A stretch of DNA of 64,000 nucleotides from Seiridium cupressi (GCA_036674765.1 JARVKI010000069.1:1-64000), one strand, 5' to 3'; shown: positions 1-12,633, counted from the stretch's first letter. Notes: a model not told the origin generated them from the letters alone. Program-made: numbers and translations.

Positions 1-120
1 CCCAACGGATGGCCAAAGCCGGGGATCCCCGCCCTGGGCCTGTTGGCGTCAAATCCCACCCCACAACGCCCTCTAACCGCCCTATAAATTTATGGGGTTC
101 CGCTTTGAAAACACTTCAAA

Positions 121-142
121 CCCCCCCCCCCCCCCCCCCCCC
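121..142. repeat. poly-C homopolymer tract
   Basis: An uninterrupted run of 22 C residues. It lies just upstream of the first coding exon visible for the forkhead gene. If the acceptor at 170-171 is right, the run is inside that gene's upstream intron, about 10 nt before the likely branch site (CTGAC at 156-160). Such runs are prone to slippage and sequencing error, so the exact length is uncertain. Confidence 0.9.
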
Positions 143-171
143 GCCTTCCTTGCTGCTGACAATCCCTCAAG

Positions 172-2245
172 GCACAACCAGACCCTCCCTCCGGACCGGC
201 CGAGGATGAGGATTCAACTCTTACGGTTGATGCCACCAACAACTCGGATGAAGCCTTGATATCCAAGGTCACGCAGTGCCTCGCCAGTATCCCGACACAA
301 GCGAGCCGAGATCATGCCAACTCTCTGCAGGATCCCTCCGGCGGCGATATATCCGCCTATGCCAAGATTGCTGCTCAAGAATGGACGTATTTCGTCAAGC
401 ATCTCATTGTCAACATTGGCCGCACCACCGAGGTCAATCTGGGCCAGCCGGTCCCTACCGATCCCAACGATAAGGAATTCGTTCATATCGACCTCGGTCC
501 CACAAAGGTCTTTTCCCGCCAGACGGCCATGATCTATTTTGATGCCGACGCCGACCCCACCTCTGATCATGGTAGCTGGTTTCTCAAGGTCAAGGGACGC
601 AATGGTTTGAAGGTGAACGGGGAGCCGCTGAAGCGGGAGGATCCTCCGTATCTGCTGTCGAGTGGTGAGGTCGTCGAGGTTGGCGGCATTGAAATGATGT
701 TCGTCTTACCAGCCAACCTCGGACCTCTGAACATCCATGAAACGTACACCTCGCGTATTGGCCATGGCCCGCCTCAGGCGAGTACGAAACCTCAGAGGTC
801 GAGCCCCGTCGCCGAAGGCCGCAGTTCCTTGCCGCTGCCTGTCCCCGAGGCCATCGCTCAGAAGGGCACCAACCGCACCGGTGCTGCCGTCACCTCGCAG
901 GGAGCTGGCCTCCATCAGCTCATTGCGCCGGCTCCCCGGGATTACAGGCGACCGGGCACGCCCCCATCAGCTGCTCGGGGTCGCGCCAATGCTTCGAGTG
1001 TCCGATCTCCTGCATACGGTGGCAGTAATACCATGCTGATCAACAGTCACAACGATCTAGATTTGAGCTTGAACGAGAACAAGCACATCAAGCCGCAGTA
1101 CAGCTATGCGCAGATGATTACTCAAGCTATCATCGGTACCGAGGACGACAAGCTGACTTTAAGCGGCATCTATAAATACATTACGGATAACTTTGCGTAC
1201 TACCGACACGCGCAACCCAGTGGCTGGCAGGTAAGTCTAGGTCGCACAAGTCTGGTAAAACATGTTGGCTGACACCGTTACAGAATTCCATACGCCACAA
1301 CTTGTCACTGAACAAGTCTTTCGCCAAGATGCCTAGATCGACGGACGAGCCCGGTAAGGGCATGAAGTGGGAGATAGTCCCCGACCAGAAGGAAGAGATG
1401 ATCGCTGGTGCCTGGAAGACTGGACGGGGCGGCCATCGCGGCTCCTCGGCGCCCTCGTCCCCAAACCAACCTAGTCAGTTGAACTATGTCAATCATGGAC
1501 CCCGAGAGATGGCCGGCCGCGCACCTGGATCTGCGCGGAAACGCAAGCTCTCTCCAATAGCCTCACCACCACCGACGTCGGTCAACCCGACCCAGACTCC
1601 TGATCACCGCTCCCGATATGATGCAAACGGGCCCGCTAGCTTCCAGGATGGTAGTCCCTTGCCCCGACCCCGGAAGCCGTTGACCGCGTCGAGCTCTTTC
1701 GCGACGGCTGACGGCCTCCCTCGGTCACCGCCCACACTGTCGTCCTCTTATTTACAAGACGAGAGCGCTCCGTTCGTGACCCCGGCGCCCCAGAAGCTCC
1801 ATCCTCGTCTCGCACCCCCGAGCACAGCTCAACGGCCAAGCCAGCATATGCCCACAAGCTCGCCGGCACCTTTCTGGAAGTATGCCGACATTGGGAGCAC
1901 ACCCCTCCGGGCTCTACCATTCGACCCAAGCCCGTCAAAGCCCGCTCTGCCGGGCAGCAGCAGTCCACCACCTCCCGCTGACGGTAGCCGCTCGCCCCTT
2001 GCGAGCCCTAGCCGATCAACCGTTCGCAGTGAAACCCCTCACGTCAAGTCGGAACCGGCGTTGGCTGTCCCGGAAGAGGAGGACGACGAGGAAGAGGAGG
2101 TTGGCTTTGACCTCACCAAGTAAGTTGTGATAAACCTTGTGCATAGTGGATGGAGGCTGACAAAAACAGGGGCTTCCAAAGCATTGGCTCTTATCATGCG
2201 CCTATCAGCCGCGGGCTAGGTGTGCCGAAAGCCAACGGTCGCTAG
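172..2245 (+). CDS. Forkhead transcription factor with FHA domain (Fkh1/Fkh2 family), 5' partial
   Basis: Nuclear sequence-specific regulator; yeast Fkh1/Fkh2 control G2/M gene clusters, and filamentous homologues affect growth and conidiation. Visible exons are 172-1230, 1284-2119 and 2170-2245, giving 656 residues. The FHA phosphopeptide-binding domain covers about residues 70-180 (IVNIGR start, then SRQTAMI and GRNGLKVNG). The forkhead domain covers about 305-395 (KPQYSYAQMI, then GWQ|NSIRHNLSLNKSF). The GT-AG intron at 1231-1283 splits the forkhead domain directly before NSIRHNLSLN. The rest is proline/serine-rich with an acidic patch near the C-terminus. The frame is closed by TGA at 157-159 and no ATG follows it, so the start lies in an upstream exon. 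Exon start 172 is chosen from the AG at 170-171 with branch-like CTGAC before it. No good donor is visible in 1-120, so the first exon is probably outside the window. The family call is firm; the 5' end is not. Confidence 0.9.
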
Positions 2246-3482
2246 GATTGATCCGTTGGCAGGGAATGCGTCCCGGCACCTTTTGGAAAAGGTCCGTTAT
2301 GATCTCGGCGCTTTTGATTTTTGTTATTGCGTATGTGGCTGCTGCTGCTGCTTATCCGACGTGGCATTTTGCACAGATGCCCATCTTGAAATTCCGGAAC
2401 GAGATGGGCGTTTGTAAGCACCAGGCAGTGCTGGGGTGTTTAGTGTACTCGCGTGCGCTTGAGCAGGGTTTGAGTATTGTTTCGAGGGAGCACCATAAAG
2501 GCAATTGTTACGTGAATATTCAGTACGAGGTATGAGCTTACTGGTCATGACCAAATTTACGAACGCAATGTCCCCCACGCACAGCTTTGTATTCATATGC
2601 ATATTCTATATATATATACCTTTCCAAGTTTGACCACTATTGCCATCGCCGGGACTCGTATGGGAAGCCGTTCTCCTAGTCAGGGTCAAGAGGACTGATA
2701 GGACTGGCTTGCTAAATGCACTATTTGATCGCACCCATCTCCTGTGCCTACACTTGACGCTATTCGGGAATGTGGTCGGCCTGATACACTACGACGGTTT
2801 AGTGGTGTGGCGCTATTTGGAAACAAGGCCAATGCTCCTTTCAATCTAAGCTGCGCCTGGATGTTCGGTAGTCACTTGCCATTCATTGTTGGCACCGAAT
2901 ATGAGGTGAGTGCGGATTTGACTTTCTTTCCTGATTTCAATTGGGGTTTTCTTCCTTTCCGCTTTCCACTTTCCACGAAAGCCTATACCCTAGCTAGCCA
3001 GCTACCTGGTGGTATCATCGACAACTCATCCAGCGCCCGGTTCTCCGGAGTTGATCTCAACAAACACCGAAACTCGGATACGCCATCTCGCCACGATGGG
3101 CAAATGGGTATCTTGCCGGGCTCTTCATACCTTCCCTATCTCGGTCTCCCTCTCTCGAGGACGCCAAGCGGCGGCGATACAAACGAATGCGCAGGGGGTA
3201 GTCGCTTCGACAAAAGAAAACAGAAAACAAAATGTGGTATATGCACCCCATAACTCCGGTCGCACATCCCCATCGTTATGGGTGGCCTTCAAAACTCCTG
3301 GATCAACGCCTCCGATGTAAACGCAAAAATAAAAATCGAGAATCAGCCACCCAGGCCCGGGGATATCATATGCGTATGTACATCTACTTTTTCGCACGGA
3401 CAAATGTTTACTCCGTACGAGGTCGTCAAATCATGTGCTAGAAGGGAGAAAACGATTCCCGTGTAGTTTTGAGTGGGGAGAG
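2246..3482. other. Tail-to-tail intergenic stretch between forkhead and C2H2 genes
   Basis: The two flanking genes converge here, so this holds their 3' UTRs and terminators. Open frames on both strands are short, mostly lack an ATG and show no domain. There is a short TATATATATA run near 2606-2618. I see nothing else of note. Confidence 0.6.
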
Positions 3483-5165
3483 TCATGGCACTCCACGACG
3501 CCTGCGTCCCCGGTTCGGCCCATCCGGCCTTTGCGCAAGGACCTCCCGAAGCTCGGGGTCGTCCTTGTCCTTGTCCATATGATGGACCCTCACGTGCCTC
3601 TGTAGGTTGTCTGGCCGCGGATATTTGTGCTCGCGGTCTGGGCAAAACGGACACACATAGCCCGGCGATTCGTGGACGAGACCATGCCGGATCATCTCGT
3701 TCTTGCGCTTGAAACCCTTTCCGCCCTCAGCACGAGGACAGCCCTTTACGGGACAGTAGTGTGGCCGCGCAGAGGAATGAACGTTCGCGTGAGAGTTCAG
3801 CAGATATTGCGTCTGGAAAGGAGCCGCGTTGCAATTCGGGAATTTGCAGATGAATTGCCCTATCTGCGAATTTGTCACGTGGTCAATACTCATACGGTCC
3901 CTCGGATCCTGGCTAAGAGGTGTGTGCATCGAAGTCTGCTCCATGCCAGATGCTTCCGAGTGGTGACTAGCGGCGCTGCTGTAGTCGGAAGGATGCCGAG
4001 GAGTGTAACCATTGCCATTCGAATAAGATCCATAATGACCATACATGGATGTCGCAGGGGAAGGCATACTATGAGCATAAGGATAGTTGGGCGACGTCGG
4101 CGAGGTGATCCCCGGGATAATCGACATTCGAGGCAGTCCTGGCGGTGAGTGAGGAAACGAGGAATGTCGCCGGCCAACGTCTTTGTCCGGATAATGTTGT
4201 TCGACGAGCAGATCTCCGACCTGCGCCCTGATCGAGGGCAGCGAAGGCTGGGATATATGGCCACTTGCCTCGGATTTTGGAGAGGCCATGATTGGGGGCA
4301 GTTCACCATGACTGTTGGGCGTAGGAATCGGGGACATGATGTCAGGGTGCCTTAGTCCGCTGGCTGACGGCAACCGGGGAGAAAAGAAATCTGGCCCGTT
4401 GGGGGTATAAGGAGTGATAGGCATGGCCAGGCCTGGTTTTTGCGCCGAATCTCGGGGCTGCAAAGGTTGTAGTTGTGGGTGTTGCGGCGGTGGTTGAGGT
4501 GGTGGGGGCGGTTGCGCTGGTAGTTGTTGCTCCTGTGATTTCGCTATCTCGGGTGACCTGACCTGCTCCTCCAAACCATCATCTTGCGCATCGGCAACTT
4601 TGGGTGATTCTTCTCTCGCCGTGGTTGTCGTCATCGTCGTGGTTGTCGTCGTTGGCGGCTGTAAGGCGAGAGCAGCAAGCGCTCCTCCGGCTAATGACTT
4701 CAGGTCGACCGAACCGTTGGTAGGCCTTGGATCAGGAGACATCTTCGGACTGCCTATATACCCTGACATGGAGCTGTCGTGACTCTCACCGCCGTCGTCG
4801 TCGTCTTCCTCCTCCTCTTCCTCCTCCTCCTCCACGCAATCTTCGTCGTCGATGTACCCTCCGTCTAACGGTTCCGCCCCAGCCCGCGCAGCAATCTCAG
4901 GCCGCCTTCCTCCGTCAAGATAGTGAACTAGCACGGCATCTCCTTGGCTGGGCGGCACCTTTTTCTTCCCGTTAGAAGCTTTGCGACCAGGACTAGGAGG
5001 TGAACTGACTTTGGGTAACGGTATAGCTGGCGGCGGAGAGGGAGAAGGTTCTAATCGCGGACGGTAAGCTGTCATCGGAGGGCTATTTCGGAAGATTGGA
5101 CCATCGGGATCGGAGGGATCGCTGGCGAAAGTGTCGTGAGCAAAGGAGCCGGCCGTCGCAGTCAT
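3483..5165 (-). CDS. C2H2 zinc-finger transcription factor, 560 aa
   Basis: Probable DNA-binding regulator; single exon. Three adjacent C2H2 fingers lie at the C-terminus (about residues 440-530). The first is C-x4-C...H-x3-H beginning CKFPNC. The second begins CPVKGC and contains a GGKGF insertion. The third begins CPFC and ends HVRVH. A basic tail (GRRRRG) follows. The N-terminal 430 residues are low-complexity: proline/serine segments, an acidic Glu/Asp run near 105-125, a Thr run near 170, a Pro/Gln run near 220-245, then tyrosine/glycine-rich text. The open frame extends 14 codons upstream to a GTG, but the first ATG at 5165 is taken as the start. From memory the finger block resembles the fungal proteins annotated as odd-paired-like (opl), without a firmly known role. 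It has more than 6 kb of upstream DNA, as is common for fungal regulators. Confidence 0.88.
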   Translation of the reverse strand: MTATAGSFAHDTFASDPSDPDGPIFRNSPPMTAYRPRLEPSPSPPPAIPLPKVSSPPSPGRKASNGKKKVPPSQGDAVLVHYLDGGRRPEIAARAGAEPLDGGYIDDEDCVEEEEEEEEEDDDDGGESHDSSMSGYIGSPKMSPDPRPTNGSVDLKSLAGGALAALALQPPTTTTTTMTTTTAREESPKVADAQDDGLEEQVRSPEIAKSQEQQLPAQPPPPPQPPPQHPQLQPLQPRDSAQKPGLAMPITPYTPNGPDFFSPRLPSASGLRHPDIMSPIPTPNSHGELPPIMASPKSEASGHISQPSLPSIRAQVGDLLVEQHYPDKDVGRRHSSFPHSPPGLPRMSIIPGITSPTSPNYPYAHSMPSPATSMYGHYGSYSNGNGYTPRHPSDYSSAASHHSEASGMEQTSMHTPLSQDPRDRMSIDHVTNSQIGQFICKFPNCNAAPFQTQYLLNSHANVHSSARPHYCPVKGCPRAEGGKGFKRKNEMIRHGLVHESPGYVCPFCPDREHKYPRPDNLQRHVRVHHMDKDKDDPELREVLAQRPDGPNRGRRRRGVP

Positions 5166-6887
5166 TGCTTGGGTTTGTTCGATATGATATATGGCGCCGT
5201 TACTCACGTATCAAGTCGAATCTTTCTGCTACCTCGCCATCGAGTGCGCGCACTGCTCCTGGAGGTATAGCAAGTAAGTTCTAGTCGGGTGGGAAATGCA
5301 GTCAAGCAGTGAGGGCGAGCCGCAAGCCCAGGCCAGCCAACCTGGGATTCGTGTATATAGCAAGTGAAGAGCAAATTGCGTGGACTGATGCGCCCATGCG
5401 ACAGCGCCAATAGTGCCCTTGGCTACTCTGCAAACTAGACTCCAACTATGAGTAGCGGCGAGCACTGTAAGGCCTAGAATGCGTCGAGCGCGCAAATGAG
5501 TTGTGTCGTTTCTTGATGCTGTCCTACCACAATCAAAAGAGAGGACGCACGACGACTGGGTGGATCGGCTGCAGGAGGCGCGAGCGGCAGGAACAAGCTT
5601 GAGCAAGAGGAAGGAATCGAAAACGTCAACCACTCGGAGGCAGATCCCCCAGAGAATCCCAAGAAATGGTGCGGCAAGGACCCAAGGTTGCTAGCCGTTG
5701 CACTTGGGCTAATGGGAATCGCTCGTGACCGTGGCCGGCCTCACCAAGGTTGGTAGGTACAGATGCCGTCTCCTCGACGGGCGTATAAGTGGTCTGGCGT
5801 AGATTGTAAGGCGGGGACCCGCGGAGCCTCAGTCTGCTCCTCTTTTTGTGGATAGGCCGGGTCCAGGTTGGCTGGCTTGGGTCGAGGGAATCCTGGTCTG
5901 GCGCAGGGAAGGAAGCGTCGCAGTGAAGAGCCAACAGGCCAGGCAGGGATGGTCCGGCGGGATAATTGTCAATGGGTGCGCTTGAAGTTGGAATTGAAGG
6001 GGACGACGGAGGTCCAAGGCCAAATTGGCGCCGTTGAATTTCCCAGTTGAGAAGTCGGTTTCCAGGGATGATAGAGTGCGCGGGCGGCGACGCGGCTATG
6101 AGGTCGCGATCGTAACGAGAGAGCTTCCGTCGGTGGCACTGTACTTGGGGCAGGACCCAAGCTCGTGTGTCCCTAGAGGGTTCAAGTTGATTCGGCTGTC
6201 TGATAGTGCCGGGGATGGGTGAATCAGCCTAGGGTCGCTCCGAGGAACAGAGACAGGAGCACAAGAATCCAAGGCACTTGGCTTCCAGACGGGGGCAGCC
6301 TCTGGTGTAATGTTCCCTAACCTAGAGCTGCTGTTTCTCCTTCGGAACGCTAGGGGCAGGTGGCAGATTCGACTGTAATGCGGACAGCGGTAAGTCAGAA
6401 GTCATGGGAACTTGGAAGTGTGTAATACCGTACTCGCGTTGGGTGGAGTATGCGGCTGATCCCAACCAGGTCCCCTACTAGTGGGGGCGGCTCTTTTCCT
6501 GGCTGGCAACGTGTTTTCACCCCGTCGACACGAAATGCGATTACGTTCGCACTTGGCTGGGTGCTGGGGAGAGGCCCAATGGCTGATGGATGCTAGCTGG
6601 AGCTCTCAGCTCGCCATGTGTTTTGCGAGATTAATACGGGCATGGGACGTCAGGGTTTGCGGGTTTTTTCTTCTTCTCCTGCCCCTCTGCCTCTCTGTCT
6701 TTCCTGCTGCCTCCTGGCTGGCTATGCCTGCCGCTGCCGCGATGCCTGATTCCTGCTGCGCGCTTCTACTGGCCGTCCCAAATGCCCGCAAGAGAAGGCA
6801 CGGGTGAGATAAGGTGGGAATTGGGGGTGGAACTGGAGATCGACGCAGCCTGTGACCAGGGGAGCCGACCTCGGTCTTGGGCTGCGC

Positions 6888-6916
6888 ACCTTGGACCTTG
6901 GACCTTGGACCAAGGT
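6888..6916. repeat. Three ACCTTGG repeats running into an inverted copy
   Basis: Three perfect tandem copies of the 7-mer ACCTTGG (6888-6908) are followed by ACCAAGGT. The last copy therefore forms a 7-bp inverted repeat around a single A (ACCTTGG-A-CCAAGGT). It lies in the gene-free stretch upstream of the C2H2 regulator. A regulatory role is possible but not shown. Confidence 0.8.
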
Positions 6917-7101
6917 TGGGGGGCGTGTGTCAGATGCGCGAATGGGGCCTGGGTTTTGCGGGGGATGTTCGCAGGCTCGCAGCCCTTCTTCTCGCCTAGC
7001 GGGAGCCGCAAGGATGTATACTCGTACCGGTCAATCCGGGCAGACCCAAACTCCTGCGCCGCACCTTGACCTTGGTTGCACCTTTGAGGCCCTCTTGCTT
7101 G

Positions 7102-7140
7102 GCCTGCCTGCCTGCTGACTGACTGACTAACTAACTAACT
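7102..7140. repeat. Composite tetranucleotide microsatellite (GCCT/GACT/AACT)
   Basis: About three GCCT units grade into GACT units and then AACT units. The serial change of one base per block is typical of an ageing tetranucleotide repeat. Confidence 0.8.
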
Positions 7141-10100
7141 GGCAGCAATGCCAACGACTGCTTATCCTTGTCCCACTGATCACCAATGACTGCTGCTGCT
7201 GCGCTGATCTCTGCTAAGCGAGTGCCTTTGCCGACTGCTTGTAGAATGCAGGTATGTATGTACAGTATATCGATCGGTGCGAGGTTACATGTATAGATAA
7301 GATCGGTTTCTGCAAGTACCTCAATGCGCGGGCAGGGTGCACCATGGGCCAAACCATCGATTAACGCGAAGTCGCTTCAGAGTCGCACTTAGGAATCATT
7401 CGGAGCCGGTGTTGTGGATGTAAAGAGGAAGGTGCGGAAATTACAGGCAAACTTAGTTTTTTCTTTGTATTTTTTAATCCCTCCCCCCCCTTCTCGCTCC
7501 TTGAGAGGCTATTAGATATTTGGGCTATGTAATGTAGTTGCCTGCATACGGTACATGATGGCGACCATTAAATCTCACCCACCGGGTACATGCCAACTAT
7601 GTACGCCTCGATTCGCCTATACGGCTAACTGGCTCATCGACCCCAAATAAACAAGTAAAACACCCTCATGCATTTTCTTTGCAGCAAGCCACTGGCACAG
7701 TAGATGGCGTCAGACCAACAGAGCTGGCCCTTTCATTTCTACGAGGGTCGCCCAGTCTTGGTGAGATGAGCGCTCGGGATTAGCATGAACGCATACTGCT
7801 AGTATTACTTGGAGCAAGGGGGTTGGGCCGTTTTCGTCACAGTCAAATAATGCGGCGCAATTCCAAGGAGCCATTATCGACAAGCCTCTTGAATCTTATG
7901 TACTACGTACATGATTCTGGGCCACTCCCAACTTCCCAGAACGGGACGTGCCGCGCAGATAGCAAGTATAAGCATGCAAGTGCCTCTCACATCAGGATAG
8001 TCGTAACCTAAAAGGCCGAGTGTACACCCATTCCAGCCCCTGCGGCAACCCCACGTTGGGCTCTTGAGCAACGAGAATGCGAGATGGCCTAATTCTCGAT
8101 TCTGATGACGCCCTCGACTCTCGGGAGAGTCCAATCTCCATCGCCCTGGCTTTCTGTGTTCCGCTCTCATGGGGTGACACGCTGCGTTTCGTTTGGAATT
8201 TAAAGTTGATTGATGCCAAGACTAGTTTATTGATGGGGGTGTTTCTCCAGGGGTTCAACAGTGGGTTCCATTCGCTCAAGGCGCGCACTATCAGCCCGTT
8301 TCAACTCCTTCCGTCCTGTCAGCGCATTTTGTTCCCCCTCCGGCAGTTTGACGAGTCCCGTCCGGTGGACCGGTGTCTCTCCTTGCTACAGATTGACAAG
8401 ATGGACAAGGTACTCCGCGGTATAATAGACAGCCATAGGCAGTCTTTTGCCTGCTGTAGCCTCATTTCCCCGAGAGATCGCTAGAGCTGCCGCCAGTAGC
8501 ATTTTGCGTAAGCTGGACCCCAATTCCCATCAGCCGGACGCCATGCAGGCATGCTACATAGCCAAGGCGGACATGACAGCATCAGCAGCAGCAGCGTCGC
8601 CTCTTTGGCCTCTGAGGCTCGTGTCGACCCAGGTAAGATGGGCCCAACGATTTTCGAGAGACAGCCCGAAACCGAGGTGGGTGTGCGTACACACGTGTAA
8701 GGCATGTGGCCCAATTCCCTGGCGCCGAGGAGATTTGGAAGACGGATTTGACAGCACGAAAAAGAGGGGAAACGTTCAACGGAGAAGGATCCCTGGAAGG
8801 ATGCTCTGACAGGGATCTCACCGTGACCATGCAATGCGGGAGATCTGTAGAATGTGACAAGCGGCTCAATCAACCTTCACCACCATTCGGCGATGCGCCC
8901 CCCAGCCAATGGCGCTAGGGGGCCAACGGCTGGATGCGGCGACGTTAATGGTTAACGGCCAGGGCATATTGATATCCATGATGATTTTGCCGTTCTTGCC
9001 GCTGCAATGGGACAATCCTCCAGCACAATGCCTCCCGGCCACGCATGCCCCATAGCCGGCTCTCGCTCGCAACGGAGGCACGTTCTTGCCAACTTCATTA
9101 TCCTATTTCAAGAGAGTTCCGGTGGTGGCACCTCCAAGGACGGCAGCAATATTGGAGGAACAGTCAGCAAGTTTTCGTGGCTTGGGAAACAATGATCGAC
9201 ATATGGGCATGAGCTCCGCTTCATTCTAGCTTGGGGGCGCTTGAGCCTCTGCCAATCGCCTCGGGATCGTGCGCGTCTGCATACCCAGCAACGCTGCTCA
9301 CACCGAGTGCCTCTGGGATATGAGTGGTTCGGCATTGGTGAGACGAAGCTTGCCTTCTCGTGTTATGAAACCGTCAGCGAGCTTGAACAACAGCGATGAT
9401 GCCAGCAGCGCTGTTGCATTGTCACCGCACCTACATACATGCGTAAATAACCCACGTTGGCCGTCGCTGCTACACTGCACATACAATATTAAGGCGCTCA
9501 CTAGCCTAATCATATGCGGCTAGAATTGCCCTGCAGCTCACCAAGGTGAGTGAACCTCGACCCTCTGCCCAGCCTCAGATGCACGTTGGAAACTCTAATG
9601 CCATTGGGATTTTGGAAAGAAAGGCGGTCTGCAGCCAGGCCGCGGGATAGCATTCGACATACGCGGTCGGCCCTCCCATTCGCAATATGATGGATGTCGG
9701 TGCTGCCATCGCGTTAATTTCTTCCCTGAACCCTAAAACATGAGTTGAATCAGATCACACAATCATAGAAAGGACTGGAACATGGTGCTCATCTGGCTAT
9801 GCCTAGCGATGATTATAGCGCGACACCTGTGAAACCAAGAATCCGGAAGTTGCCTATGAAGCCGCGGGACGTCTCTGTGTGTTCCATCAAGAAACGACGC
9901 GAGCCAGGGCTCGTGTAACACAAGATGATCCCACGATGCATGCGGTCATTTGTTCTTTTGGGACTCCCATCTGGACCGTACGTCGCCGAGCCATCTCGTA
10001 TGATCCTATCTCACTCATTTCCCGCAGCAATGGTCACTTGCACTTGCTCACAGTTAACCCTAAAGCTCGCCTGATCAAGACCCGCCCTTTGGTATTTGTT

Positions 10101-11261
10101 TATCTAGCAGTGCCAACAATGTTACTTCCAATATGCAGCTCGTGTATTCCAAACCACATTTGAGGCTTCGCAAGTTGTGCAACGTCAAATGCCCCATTGC
10201 ATTTGCTTGATCGAAATGTAGTTGCCCGAAGTCTTTGCCTATTGGTACTTTTTTGGAGGAGGGGCCTTTCAGCCGCCTTGGCAAGACGTGCGGGCACGCC
10301 CCAGTCAGCAGGTCGTGAGCCTCTTTTGATTTGGGATGAGCCGCAGTGCCACGATTGCGACTACGACGCACTGCATCAAGGCCCAGGTTATCTGGCTGAA
10401 TCACTGCCAGGTGATCCAAGATGTGAGACCGGCAAATCTCGGAGAGACTTGGTGCTCCGTACGTCCCGGGGACTACATTGTGTGGCGCAGACAGCATCAG
10501 GTACGAGAGAGTCGCTTTCGCCATCTGGTCACACAGCCCAAACTAGGTATGCTGCTTCCAGCTGAGTATATTTGGGTTCAAGCCGCTTCCACGGCATCGG
10601 GAAGCCACATAGGGGCTCGGCCCGCAGAGAATCCACTGCACAAGGCGGCCGGCAGCCACCGCTGTTGCCTCGTTCCTAGAGAGAGCAATGATCAGACAGC
10701 CTTGTCGACTCTGTGGAGTTGGGGGCCGAGACGGCCCAACAGCAGCCTCAGGCTTTCGGATGTCTCAAAGGGGCATCTGCCGCAATTACTTGGAAGTTCT
10801 CATAATCCAGAACCAGATAGCAGTATACATAACCAAATCTCATATTATTCTGCCCAAACAAGATAAAACAAAACAAGATTGGTGTCTTAGGTCTCCTAGG
10901 TACTATATCAGCACTGACGCAGCGGTCGACAGTATTCGGAGCAGCATAATCCGAGTCGGGCATGAGAGTCACTATCCACGCCGAGATTTTCATGAAAACA
11001 GAAGAATGCATTCAATTTCAAAGTGAATCGGGCCAACTTGGTCATCAGTATGAGCTAGGCGTCCATTTTCAGTAGCTAAATCTCTTGATGAAGTCGTCCC
11101 GTGTAAGCCGCAAGGTGACTGAATCGCCCCACCTCTATCCCCCCGCACTGCCGATATAGGGCCCGAGGTCGTTGGGAAAAAGCAAAAATAAGTGTCTGCT
11201 GCGTGAAACAACACAAACAATACTTGTCTGAGGAGCTTTCCGTACCAAAAAGAATATCAGA

Positions 11262-12633
11262 ATGACATTGCCGACTACGATGAATGCTGTCGTGTTTGAT
11301 GGCCCTGGTAAAGTGTCGTTGCAGCAGAGACCAGTTCCAAAGAGTAAGGAGCGGATTCAACTCATGGCCTGGACCTGATATTCTAACCTTGGTGTGTAGT
11401 CCAGGATGATAGCGATATCATTGTAAAAGTACATAGTACAGCCTTATGCGGCTCGTAAGTTGGTCCACCTGCCCATGAGAGCCCTAGTCGCCATCATCAC
11501 TAACAATATTTCTTCGGAAGGGAGCTCCATGTCTTCCGCGGCCATCAACCGTCGCCAACCGGCTTCATCATGGGCCACGAGTTCACTGGCGAGGTCGTTG
11601 AAATAGGCAAGAGTGTGAAGTCAGTCAATATCGGGGACAAGGTTGTCAGCCCATTTACAGCGTCATGGTATGTTGATGTGTTGCTATGTACAGCATGGCT
11701 AAGGACCAATTGCTTCCACCTTTCTATGTGCTGAAATCATCCATCCAGTGGCGATTGCTTCTACTGCAAGGTTGGTGCAACCTCGCGATGTGAGAAGTCA
11801 CTCCTGTTCGGTTGCGAGAAGCTCGATGGAGGTCAAGCAGACTTCGTCAGGGTCCCCTATGCCGACGGCACAATCTTTAAAGCCCCTTCTGAAATCAGCG
11901 ATAATGCTCTGATTCTTATGGCTGACATTTTCCCAACCGGTTTCTTTGGTGTGAAGAATGCTTTCAACTCGCTTGGATCACAGGACCCCTCCGAAGTCAC
12001 AGCTGTTGTGGTGGGATGTGGACCTGTCGGGCTTTGTGCCATCATCGCCGCACTCGAGTACAAGCCCAAACACCTCTTCGCCATCGATGGTGTTGATAGC
12101 CGGCTTGAGCTTGCCAAGAACTTGGGTGCCGAGCCTTTGAATTTCATCAAGGACAAAGAAGGAATGCTCGCCCGAATCAGGGAGGTGACCAAGGGGCGAG
12201 GTGCTGATGTTGTTGTTGAGGTGGTCGGGCTCAGCCCAGCCTTGAAAACGGCTTTCGATATACTAAGACCATTCGGTTTCCTGAGCGTTATTGGTGTACA
12301 CAACTCGGAGGTAAGTTGACGCCGATGGGCAACGATGATGATGCTGACCCTGGATAGATACCATTCGACGGGAACGACGCATACAACAAGAACCTAAGGC
12401 TGCAGATGGGGAGATGCCCGGTTCGGACAGTGTTCCCCGAGGCTCTCAAGTTGCTTGTGAAGAGACAGGACCAAGTCGGGTGAGTGACTTGCTGACCAAA
12501 ACCCCAACAACACATGGCCGCTGACCTGAATAGATTTATGTTTGACAAGATTATGCCTCTCAATGAAGCAGTCCAAGGATACGAGCTGTTCAATAACATG
12601 AAGGTCCAAAAGGTCATATTCAAGCCTAGCTAA
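11262..12633 (+). CDS. Zinc-dependent alcohol dehydrogenase, medium-chain family, 355 aa
   Basis: Predicted NAD(P)-dependent oxidoreductase of alcohols or aldehydes; substrate not deducible. Six exons: 11262-11343, 11400-11454, 11521-11667, 11749-12310, 12358-12479, 12534-12633, joined in frame by GT-AG introns of 47-81 nt. The GroES-like half has the catalytic-zinc region (LCGSELH, then MGHEFTGEV and GDKVVSPF). It also has a structural-zinc cysteine lobe, CGDCFYC followed by SRC. The Rossmann half carries GCGPVGL. The length matches the family. The stop is only 55 bp from the stop of the convergent SEN15 gene. Closest activity is uncertain; no cluster partners are present. Confidence 0.9.

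Larger units (their letters stand above)
5166..11261. other. 6.1-kb gene-free divergent upstream region
   Basis: Lies between the C2H2 regulator (-) and the alcohol dehydrogenase (+). Reading frames are short and carry no recognisable domain; the longest (10336-10866 and 8077-8484, both +) look like chance. The part nearest 5166 is probably the leader and promoter of the C2H2 gene. Simple repeats lie at 6888-6916 and 7102-7140, and a short AGC run near 8582-8595. No transposon ends, tRNA or conserved coding relic was recognised. Confidence 0.55.

Noticed and set aside
5168..5207. Possible leader intron just upstream of the C2H2 start (GTGAGT to AAG)
   Set aside because: It would be only 40 nt, shorter than any intron in the window, and lacks a branch site.
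8077..8484. 135-codon ATG-led ORF upstream of the C2H2 regulator
   Set aside because: No domain, no splice partners, overlaps open frames on the other strand; composition explains it.
10336..10866. 176-codon ATG-led ORF upstream of the ADH gene
   Set aside because: No protein-like patterning or family; probably chance or leader sequence of the neighbouring gene.
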